Under the pieces are notes generated by a model. It saw only the letters and a list, made by a program, of their open reading frames with translations, had not been told where the DNA came from and did not search any database. The translations under genes and the position numbers were made by a program. Below, in pieces: positions 46,766 to 52,916 of a stretch of 64,000 nt of DNA; the first letter of the stretch is position 1; every line of letters begins with the position of its first letter. Origin of the DNA: an uncultured Bacteroidaceae bacterium (lineage in GTDB: Bacteria > Bacteroidota > Bacteroidia > Bacteroidales > Bacteroidaceae); contig CAJOCU010000001.1 of NCBI GenBank assembly GCA_905233765.1, positions 142,139 to 206,138 on the forward strand. Direction: 5' to 3'.

Positions 46766-47533
46766 ATGACAAATCGAGATTGCATAAAAGAACTGATTGA
46801 GCCGCGAAAAGACTCTATGTCTTCACGTATATATGATTGCATCATGTTGGTTGCTATTATTGTAGGTATCATACCATTGGCCTTCAGGGAGCAACCAATG
46901 ATCTTCTGGTATTTTGATTTATTTTCAGGACTTTGTTTTGTTGTGGACTATATCCTTCGATGGATAACTTCTGACTTGTCATCAAAGCATAATCGGGTCG
47001 TTGCTTTTATTGTTTATCCGTTTACGCCAATGGCAATTATCGACTTACTATCCATCTTACCAACCTTCAATTTGATAAGTCCGACATTCAAAGTCGTTCG
47101 AGTATCACGTTTGCTAAAGATACTTCGCGTGATCAAGGTTGTGCGCTACTATGAACCGCTTGAGATCATCCTTTCCGTCGTACGACGTCAAAGTAAGATT
47201 CTATGGACGGTATTCTCATTGGCTGTATTCTACATTTTCATTACGGCCCTCATCATGTTTAATGCAGAAGAAGACATCAATCCAGAAACAGGGCAATTCC
47301 TGTTTGATAATTTCTTCGATGCTTTCTATTGGGCAGCATGCACTTTAACAACAGTAGGTTATGGAGACTTGTGCCCTATTTCTGATGTTGGTCGTGTAAT
47401 CAGTATTATATCATCAATGGTAGGTATTGCTATCATTGCCTTGCCGTCCGGCATTGTAACGGCGGGATATTTGGATGAATTAAAAAGCAGGAAAAAGAAA
47501 ATTAATCTTCATCATGAAAATAAAAGAACCTGA
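46766..47533 (+). CDS. Voltage-gated potassium channel (Kv type, six helices)
   Basis: 255 residues. S1-S4 voltage sensor (about 20-140) with the charged S4 'FKVVRVSRLLKILRVIKVVR', then S5, pore and S6. The selectivity filter TVGYGD is intact (residues 196-201), and S6 contains 'GIAIIALPSGIVTAGY'. It should form tetrameric K+ channels in the inner membrane. The gene is AT-rich compared with the operon upstream, marking the start of a different-composition stretch. It may work with the preceding channel-like protein, but shares no operon evidence other than adjacency. Confidence 0.92.
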   Translation: MTNRDCIKELIEPRKDSMSSRIYDCIMLVAIIVGIIPLAFREQPMIFWYFDLFSGLCFVVDYILRWITSDLSSKHNRVVAFIVYPFTPMAIIDLLSILPTFNLISPTFKVVRVSRLLKILRVIKVVRYYEPLEIILSVVRRQSKILWTVFSLAVFYIFITALIMFNAEEDINPETGQFLFDNFFDAFYWAACTLTTVGYGDLCPISDVGRVISIISSMVGIAIIALPSGIVTAGYLDELKSRKKKINLHHENKRT

Positions 47534-47570
47534 TCCATAAACTTTAATATTTAAACAGCAATAGTTTAAA

Positions 47571-48278
47571 ATGAAAGCAATAAGATTAACATTTTACTAT
47601 TTCAGTCTTACAGCGATATTGATAATTGTCTCGTGTGGTCGTTCGTCATCATCACACAATAACATGGTTCCTGAGCACAAACTTCTTCAAACAGATGTAC
47701 CTAATGTTCAGGCCAATGGTTGTATCTCACCTACTCAAAATCTTGAATATTACGTTGAAATTGACCATCCACTACTTAAGGACAGTCTTGGTATACTACA
47801 GAATTACTATATAGATAAAGGAAAGACGGACTATTCAGGTGTTAACAAAATTATAGTACGCGTATATTTGAAAGGTGCATCTATGCAAGGGCTACCCTAT
47901 GCTTCTCTGTTCCTTATCGGAGATAAGAAAGAAATTTTTATTACTGGAAGTATAGAGGGAGCTGGTTTTGTACAACAACGACTTGCAGACTATGAGGTAA
48001 TGGGATGCTGGACGGTATATAGAGAAAATAGCTACGTCATTTGCCGTAAAGAAGGACAGTACTATGCTGCATATATTGATAAGAAGAAGCGAAGTGTAGG
48101 TGAATTGGAAGATATTCAAATAAAGGACGTAAAAGGATACACTGCCTATTATTCCCCAAATGACACTCATCACGAATATATGATTATTAAAGACGATGGC
48201 CTTTATATTTATGACGAAACAGAAGAATCTGGAATGGACGCGGTTATATGGCCCAATGATCCTTCTTTTAAAAGATAA
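47571..48278 (+). CDS. Hypothetical lipoprotein
   Basis: 235 residues, not recognised. Signal MKAIRLTFYYFSLTAILIIV with the lipobox ending SCG (C22). The mature protein has mixed beta/alpha character, many Tyr and Asp residues, and no recognised motif; the C-terminus 'YIYDETEESGMDAVIWPND' is acidic. AT-rich codon use. It lies 37 bases after the Kv channel gene with no promoter seen, so it may be co-transcribed with it. Confidence 0.65.
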   Translation: MKAIRLTFYYFSLTAILIIVSCGRSSSSHNNMVPEHKLLQTDVPNVQANGCISPTQNLEYYVEIDHPLLKDSLGILQNYYIDKGKTDYSGVNKIIVRVYLKGASMQGLPYASLFLIGDKKEIFITGSIEGAGFVQQRLADYEVMGCWTVYRENSYVICRKEGQYYAAYIDKKKRSVGELEDIQIKDVKGYTAYYSPNDTHHEYMIIKDDGLYIYDETEESGMDAVIWPNDPSFKR

Positions 48279-48334
48279 TTAATACAGAACTTTTCGTGTG
48301 AAATATATAATACCAAACCAACCAATAAAAGAAT

Positions 48335-48850
48335 ATGATTATGGGAAAATTGTATTATTATGGATTAAAGAGACTTTTCGTGGCATTTGTGTTTGTAGTA
48401 GTCGGTTCATCAACTTTGTCTGCACAGAAATTTGAAACTCACAAGATTTACTTGTCGGATAATGAAGGCTTAACAGAAACTGTCAGAATAAAGCCTGCTG
48501 CTAAGTTTTCTATCAAGAAAGACAATCGTCATTCATGGGCAAAATATGAAGAACTAAACGCTGCAATAAAAATAAGTGTGACGGCAAACACTTCTAAAAA
48601 AGACAGGAGTTGCACTTTCGTCTTGCTAGATAAAACCAATACACCTGTTGACACGTTAGAAGTCATACAGACTGGGAAAAATGCCACAACCGTTTCCAAG
48701 GCCACCACTCACTCCAAAAGTACAACATCATCCCAGAAAGCCTCATCAAAAACTACTGGAGGGCGGTGTGCTGCTACGACAAAGAAGGGAACACGCTGCA
48801 GTCGAAACGCATCAGCAGGTAGTCGCTATTGTTGGCAACATAACAAATAA
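48335..48850 (+). CDS. Secreted protein with BACON-like domain and C-terminal Cys motif (DUF5763-like)
   Basis: 171 residues. A hydrophobic signal (about 10-28, cut near 'LSAQ') is followed by an Ig-like domain (about 30-115) ending in 'DTLEVIQTGK', the pattern of BACON domains, then a Ser/Thr/Lys linker and a C-terminal motif 'GGRCAATTKKGTRCSRNA' ending 'YCWQHNK'. This Cys/His cluster (three Cys and a His) resembles DUF5763 and could bind a metal. Function unknown. The gene ends 1 base before the convergent nuclease gene. Confidence 0.7.
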   Translation: MIMGKLYYYGLKRLFVAFVFVVVGSSTLSAQKFETHKIYLSDNEGLTETVRIKPAAKFSIKKDNRHSWAKYEELNAAIKISVTANTSKKDRSCTFVLLDKTNTPVDTLEVIQTGKNATTVSKATTHSKSTTSSQKASSKTTGGRCAATTKKGTRCSRNASAGSRYCWQHNK

Positions 48851-48851
48851 G

Positions 48852-49649
48852 TTACCTCAACGAATCTTGCCAATCTTTGAGGTCAGCATTCGATTTGATG
48901 GAATCAGAGACCTCTTTGGGAAGAAGTGGGAAGAACGTTATCCCGGTAATGCGTTCTACCTCTTTAATGCTGTTGATATAAAGATCTTTTCTTCTATACG
49001 TATCTGTATTCCGACGGATAAAACCAATTCCCTTTGGTTTCCCATTGAGACATAGTACGACTTTAAAGAACGCTTCAGGAACAACTATCTTATTGGGACC
49101 TATCGTCTCGTGCTCTTGGTTAAACAGGATTGGACCACAAACAATGTAGATTTCTCCATATTTTTCAGCCCAACGTCGGCATGACATTTCGAGCTGGTTC
49201 CAATCTCCGCTGTTTAAGTTTGCATTCTGAGGGCAACAATTGGTTAACAGGAAGCTTTCGTACATAGCATCACTGTCCCATTTGTTGTCACCTGCAGGGC
49301 ACATGTGCCCACGTGACCAACCGCTCCCCTTGTAATCAGAAATTGTTGCACGGGGTTCAGGAACCTGTAAATCCTCATGCCAAGCGTTATTTGGACGGCG
49401 AACCTGACCGGAAACGTGTTCTGCTGTCAGATGCCAAGCGACCCAATTGGGAATTCTATAATCTTTATTATATGATACGGTATAGTTTTTCCTATATAAT
49501 ATCTGTTCAAACTTGTTGTTAAGAGGAAGTGGTATCTCTATCCTATCAACAATTGGAGTCTGTTGCTGAGCTTTACATTGGGTTCCAAATGCCAGAATGA
49601 GACAAAGGACAATAAAAGAAATAGCTGATTGTCTATAAATTCTGAACAT
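48852..49649 (-). CDS. Secreted DNA/RNA non-specific endonuclease (NUC family)
   Basis: 265 residues with an N-terminal signal (about 1-27, 'FGTQCKA'; a lipobox-like Cys is also possible). The ββα-metal nuclease core is visible: 'GSGWSRGHMCPAGDNKWD' (RGH motif with catalytic His) and 'NANLNSGDWNQLE' (metal-binding Asn). It should cut DNA and RNA outside the cytoplasm, for nutrition or defence. It has its own promoter with both elements. AT-rich composition like the two genes convergent to it. Confidence 0.9.
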   Translation of the reverse strand: MFRIYRQSAISFIVLCLILAFGTQCKAQQQTPIVDRIEIPLPLNNKFEQILYRKNYTVSYNKDYRIPNWVAWHLTAEHVSGQVRRPNNAWHEDLQVPEPRATISDYKGSGWSRGHMCPAGDNKWDSDAMYESFLLTNCCPQNANLNSGDWNQLEMSCRRWAEKYGEIYIVCGPILFNQEHETIGPNKIVVPEAFFKVVLCLNGKPKGIGFIRRNTDTYRRKDLYINSIKEVERITGITFFPLLPKEVSDSIKSNADLKDWQDSLR

Positions 49650-49679
49650 TATTCATATGCTTGCTTCTATTTTTCACTG

Positions 49680-49710
49680 CAAAGGTAATGGGATTTATCA
49701 GCACTGCCAA
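49680..49710 (-). promoter_or_regulatory. Promoter of the secreted nuclease gene
   Basis: On the - strand TTG (49710-49708), 20 bases, TACCTTTG (49687-49680); the ATG follows about 30 bases on. Confidence 0.8.
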
Positions 49711-49895
49711 ATTTACAGCTCAATTTTATTCTCTCTTTTCGCGATTTAGATGCGAGTGCGATTCGAGAAAGAGACGGGAAGTTGATGGATGTTAACTGAT
49801 TAACATTCTTTAAGCATCACTCATTTAATTATTCGGGGAATAATGATGATATTTGCACACTATTAGACGACATTTTAGATTTTTTCGACAACAGC

Positions 49896-50267
49896 ATGAG
49901 ACACCTATTAACTATTCTCTTATTATTGCTGGCCGTTGGCGTTCAGGCTCAACGCCAACAGATCTCGTATGTCGAAGAGACAAAGAACTGGTATTATGTC
50001 TATGACGAGAGCGGCAAGAAGATGGGTGGCCTCTCGCGTAGTAGCATAGGAGAGTTGAAAGGGTGGAGCAGTGACTTCTTGGTGGCGAAGTACTACTCAT
50101 ACTACCGCATCTACGACGCTAAGGGTAAGGTTCTGAAAGCCATGAATGTATCTGATGTCGGTGACATCGTTGGCGTATCCGGTAATACCATCACCAGCCG
50201 TCGCGGCAGCTGGATTCTCACGTGGAACAAAGACGGGAAAAAGATAGGCGCAAGGTCGGCCAACTGA
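49896..50267 (+). CDS. Small secreted repeat protein, paralogue of the one at 52470
   Basis: 123 residues; signal peptide MRHLLTILLLLLAVGVQA. The mature part is three imperfect units of about 35 residues with the pattern 'W-Y-Y-V-Y-D-x-x-G-K-K' ('NWYYVYDESGKK', 'YRIYDAKGKV', 'SWILTWNKDGKK'), which suggests short beta-hairpin repeats like a mini-propeller or WG-type repeats. Function unknown. The upstream region (49795-49860) is related to the region upstream of the paralogue, including a near -7 box GATATTTG at 49848-49855. Between the two paralogues lies the module bounded by inverted repeats. Confidence 0.75.
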   Translation: MRHLLTILLLLLAVGVQAQRQQISYVEETKNWYYVYDESGKKMGGLSRSSIGELKGWSSDFLVAKYYSYYRIYDAKGKVLKAMNVSDVGDIVGVSGNTITSRRGSWILTWNKDGKKIGARSAN

Positions 50268-50300
50268 CAACTCTCCACAAGAAAGTTTTTTAGCGAAAAT

Positions 50301-50371
50301 TTCCCTCATTCCCTCAGACTCGTTGTCCCTCAGCTTGTTAAGGCTGAGGGAAAGGTGAGGGAATGAGAGAA
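50301..50371. repeat. 71-base inverted repeat, left copy
   Basis: Starts TTCCCTCATTCCCTCA and ends TGAGGGAATGAGAGAA, itself a compound palindrome with an inner CCCTCAGC/GCTGAGGG stem. Its reverse complement aligns over the full 71 bases with 52255-52325 (roughly 80 percent by eye). It overlaps the last codons of the VapE-like gene. Confidence 0.85.
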
Positions 50372-51528
50372 ACGGGACATACACGATAGCGCTCGCCAGA
50401 TGAGGTGTGACGGTGCTCGAGGTCAGGGATATGGCTGAGGATGCGCCCCATCTTGGCAACGCTGGGGGCCTGGAAGGAGGAATGGGCACACGACTTGATG
50501 TGCTCGATGATGGCAGCGGCAGAGAGCCATTCGCCTTCGTCTTTGCCGGTGGGCACTGTGAAATGCTCGAGGAAGTAGGCCTCGGCATCCGAGGGAATCT
50601 GGAAGCGTTCATTGTGCTTCATCACGCGCTTCGTCTCAGCATCGGTGAACCAGTAGCGGGTGCCGCGGGCAAGCTCATCGACGGCTTGGGCATAGAGCTG
50701 TTCATAGTCGATGCGACGAGGGATGCGGATGGTCCCCGTGAGCTGTACGCCGATGAAACGACGTGAGCCGGAGATGTCCGCCAGCACCTGCGACATATTG
50801 GTGGTAGCGATGAAGGATGCCATACGGGGTGCCTCCTCGATGTGGCGCGCATAAGGACGCTGGATCATCACGGTAGGCAGCTGCACGAGGTTCTTCAGCA
50901 GCCCCGACTGCTTATGGGTCGAGATGCGGTTGAACTCATCAAGGTTGATGAGCAGCAGCTGGCTCATGGCCAGATGTACCTTGCGCTCATCGGCCAGCGA
51001 CAGGTTGTCGCTATAGCCCCACGAACGCAGTTCGGGAGGCAGCAACGCACGACAGAAGGTGCTCTTGCGCATCCCTTGGGGTGAGATCAGCAAGGGCACG
51101 ATGGCATTGCCATAGAGGCGGTCGCGTCCCTGCCACTGCGCCACCATCGCCAGGAACCAGCGATGGAACCAGGCCGTCCACTGGCGTGAACAGTCGGTGG
51201 GCACACAGCGGGCGAGTGCACGGATACGGTCGCGACCGTCCCAGCGTCCTTCGAGCTGATGCAGGTAGTCCTGCACAGGATTGTAGTCGGGTACGTCGAG
51301 GGAGTAGATGTAGCGGCGCACATCACGGTCCCACACGGGCAGGCCGCTGCTGATAAAGTAGTTGGTCACGGTGTTCAGGACTCTGTCCGTCACGGGTGTC
51401 CACACGACGGGCTCATCCACCAGCGAGATATACTCCGTGTAGCCCAGAATGGTGTTGTAGCGGAACTGAAACAATTCCTTCAGTTCCAAATGAATCATTT
51501 CATAGATGTTTACTTCTTGTGTTTTCAT
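50338..51528 (-). CDS. VapE/VirE-like P-loop NTPase (primase-helicase type)
   Basis: 396 residues. N-terminal helical part (about 1-95) then a superfamily-3-helicase-like NTPase domain: 'PLLISPQGMRKSTFCRALLP' at about 150-170 (P-loop; the Gly before Lys is Arg, a departure from GxxxxGK[ST]), 'LLLINLDEFNRI' (Walker B) and 'SFIATTNMSQVLADISGSRRF' (sensor). A small C-terminal winged-helix-like domain follows. VapE-like proteins are common on mobile islands and satellites, where they help replication. No N-terminal primase domain is present. The C-terminus is coded by the left inverted repeat. The upstream gene on the same strand is the DUF6078-like one, 122 bases away. Confidence 0.82.
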   Translation of the reverse strand: MKTQEVNIYEMIHLELKELFQFRYNTILGYTEYISLVDEPVVWTPVTDRVLNTVTNYFISSGLPVWDRDVRRYIYSLDVPDYNPVQDYLHQLEGRWDGRDRIRALARCVPTDCSRQWTAWFHRWFLAMVAQWQGRDRLYGNAIVPLLISPQGMRKSTFCRALLPPELRSWGYSDNLSLADERKVHLAMSQLLLINLDEFNRISTHKQSGLLKNLVQLPTVMIQRPYARHIEEAPRMASFIATTNMSQVLADISGSRRFIGVQLTGTIRIPRRIDYEQLYAQAVDELARGTRYWFTDAETKRVMKHNERFQIPSDAEAYFLEHFTVPTGKDEGEWLSAAAIIEHIKSCAHSSFQAPSVAKMGRILSHIPDLEHRHTSSGERYRVCPVSLIPSPFPQP

Positions 51529-51573
51529 ATTAAGATGATAAGGTTAATAGGTGATGAGGTTAATAAGATAAGG

Positions 51574-51641
51574 TTCTTATGGCGAGTACCACCGGTGGAA
51601 CTCGTCGTAAGAGCAGGCTCTTCACAGGCGAGGAGCCTGCT
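51574..51641 (-). other. Two hairpins between the DUF6078-like and VapE-like genes
   Basis: A 40-base imperfect palindrome (51574-51613, centre CCACC/GGTGG) is followed by a hairpin with perfect 10-base arms (51611-51620 and 51632-51641, GAGCAGGCTC). No T-run, so more likely an mRNA-processing, attenuation or protein-binding site, or a repeat remnant, than a terminator. Near 51540-51570 the motif AAGGTTAATA is repeated. Confidence 0.65.
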
Positions 51642-51650
51642 CCGTAAGCG

Positions 51651-52091
51651 TTACGACCGAGGGAAGAAATAGTCCTCCTCTACACGATCGAAGCGCACGC
51701 GGTCGGGGTTACAGCCAAAACGCTTGAAGATACGGCGGATGGCCTGCTGCTGTTGTGGGGAGACGGGATAGCGTCCGTTGTAATAGCGGTAGTAGGTAGA
51801 ATGGCTCTTGAAGTAGGCTTTGATGTAGGGACGCATCTGCCGGGCAATGTCATCGCGGATGCCAGAGAGCGTCGTCCGCATCCCCCATGCCAGCGGCACC
51901 TTGGCAAAGGGCACGTGATAACGGCATCCTCGGTCGTTGCGTGCCGAGGGCAACACGCACTGGTGTCGGGTGTAGCGCTCGTTGATGGATTCAAAAGTAC
52001 GATAGCGCAGACAATCCTCGTGCAAAGGGCAGTCGGCCTGCATACAGACAGCCCAGTTGGCGGGCATTTTGGAGAAAATGTTGTTTCTCAT
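51651..52091 (-). CDS. DUF6078-like protein with N-terminal Cys cluster
   Basis: 146 residues from ATG 52091. A longer frame to 52190 is rejected because its start overlaps the -7 box. The N-terminal half has Cys residues in the pattern 'WAVCMQADCPLHEDCLRYR' plus 'HQC' and 'GCRYH', which suggests metal binding. The C-terminal half ('YYRYYNGRYPVSPQQQQAIR') resembles the small DNA-associated proteins I recall as DUF6078 in Bacteroidales. Function unknown; gene order (with VapE downstream, inside inverted repeats) suggests a regulatory or accessory factor of that module. Confidence 0.7.
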   Translation of the reverse strand: MRNNIFSKMPANWAVCMQADCPLHEDCLRYRTFESINERYTRHQCVLPSARNDRGCRYHVPFAKVPLAWGMRTTLSGIRDDIARQMRPYIKAYFKSHSTYYRYYNGRYPVSPQQQQAIRRIFKRFGCNPDRVRFDRVEEDYFFPRS

Positions 52092-52177
52092 GGAAATTAG
52101 ATTTAAGGTTAATGAAATAGTATATGGATTAAGGTTAATGAAATGTTCACGGGTGATGCCCCGTTGTTTTTCGTGTG

Positions 52178-52208
52178 CAAAGGTAAGCAAAATTTTTCAT
52201 TCGTGCAA
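52178..52208 (-). promoter_or_regulatory. Promoter of the DUF6078-like/VapE-like unit
   Basis: On the - strand TTG (52208-52206), 20 bases, TACCTTTG (52185-52178). Leader of about 80 bases contains the TTCATTAACCTTAA direct repeats. Confidence 0.8.
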
Positions 52209-52254
52209 TACTTTTTGCGCTACTCACTCTTCATTTTTCACTCGTCATCCCCCT

Positions 52255-52325
52255 TTCCCTCATTCCCTCATCTTTCCCTCAGCATTAACGAACTGATATC
52301 CAGGTAGTCTGAGGGAATGAGAGAA
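52255..52325. repeat. 71-base inverted repeat, right copy
   Basis: Same ends as the left copy (TTCCCTCATTCCCTCA ... TGAGGGAATGAGAGAA) and identical length. Inner sequence matches the reverse complement of the left copy, so the two enclose 50301-52325 as an inverted pair. Confidence 0.85.
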
Positions 52326-52376
52326 TTATCTGACAAAACAACAAACTGTCGCTTAACGTTCTTTAAACCCCACTCA

Positions 52377-52408
52377 TTGAATTTTTCAAGGAATAACGAC
52401 TATATTTG
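52377..52408 (+). promoter_or_regulatory. Promoter of the second repeat-protein gene
   Basis: TTG (52377-52379), 21 bases, TATATTTG (52401-52408, perfect). The ATG at 52440 is 31 bases on. Confidence 0.82.
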
Positions 52409-52469
52409 TTGCCGAAAAGCCTCATGAGCAAACTAAAACATGGGAAAATTGATTCTCTTATTTATTTAG

Positions 52470-52808
52470 ATGTTTTCTGTTGCCGGTTTGCGGGCGCAGA
52501 GCATCAGCTATATCGAGACCACCAGGAGTTGGTACTACATCTACGACCAAAACGGCAAGAAGATTAAGACCCTCAGCACTAACATTGGGGAGCTGAAAGG
52601 ATTCAGCGCCTCCATCTTTGTCGTGAAGAACGGCTCATGGATCTACGTTTATGATGCCAAGGGCAACAAGGTTGCGACCCTGAGCGAGAGCTCCACCGGC
52701 AAAGTCCTGTCCGTAGCAGGCGACACATTCACTACCCAACTGGGCTCGTGGATCTACACCTGGAGCAAGGAGGGCAAGAAGATTAGTACAAGGTACGCAC
52801 AAAAGTAA
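52470..52808 (+). CDS. Small secreted repeat protein, paralogue; signal peptide split by an in-frame TAG
   Basis: From ATG 52470 the product is 112 residues. However a better-placed ATG at 52440 would start 'MGKLILLFI', then TAG (52467-52469), then in frame 'MFSVAGLRAQ': together exactly a signal peptide, interrupted by one stop codon. Either the gene is broken, the stop is read through, or translation restarts at 52470 with a short signal. The mature part is close to the protein at 49896: three units with 'SWYYIYDQNGKKI', 'SWIYVYDAKGNKV' and 'SWIYTWSKEGKKI'. The mature frame is intact, which suggests a recent change or a sequencing error. Confidence 0.65.
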   Translation: MFSVAGLRAQSISYIETTRSWYYIYDQNGKKIKTLSTNIGELKGFSASIFVVKNGSWIYVYDAKGNKVATLSESSTGKVLSVAGDTFTTQLGSWIYTWSKEGKKISTRYAQK

Positions 52809-52863
52809 CTAGGAATCAACCAATAACAAGTAATATTGTAAAAAAATTGCAGGTTTTATTGAA

Positions 52864-52912
52864 TTTTTGGGGGTTGCATTCTATATTATGAATGTGACCC
52901 CAAAATTTTTAT
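52864..52912 (+). terminator. Inverted repeat/terminator-like hairpin before the AAA ATPase gene
   Basis: TTTTTGGGGGTTGCATTC is nearly the reverse complement of GAATGTGACCCCAAAATTTT; loop TATATTAT. Followed by a T-run (52906-52910), so it can end the upstream transcript, but it also lies just 5-10 bases before ATG 52917 and could serve as an operator or cover the start. Confidence 0.65.
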
Positions 52913-52916
52913 TGAT

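Larger units (their letters stand above)
52092..52439. other. Intergenic region between DUF6078-like gene and the second repeat-protein gene
   Basis: About 350 bases without a gene. It holds two direct copies of TTAAGGTTAATGAAAT (52103-52118 and 52129-52144), the DUF6078-like promoter (52178-52208), the right 71-base inverted repeat (52255-52325) and the promoter of the next gene (52377-52408). Confidence 0.8.

Noticed and set aside
50301..50371. Plain transcription terminator for the repeat-protein gene at 49896
   Set aside because: Strong palindrome but no T-run, and the equal-length inverted partner at 52255-52325 explains it better as an element end.
50301..52325. Prophage call for the VapE region
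   Set aside because: Only two genes, no integrase, capsid, terminase or lysis genes; described instead as an inverted-repeat module.
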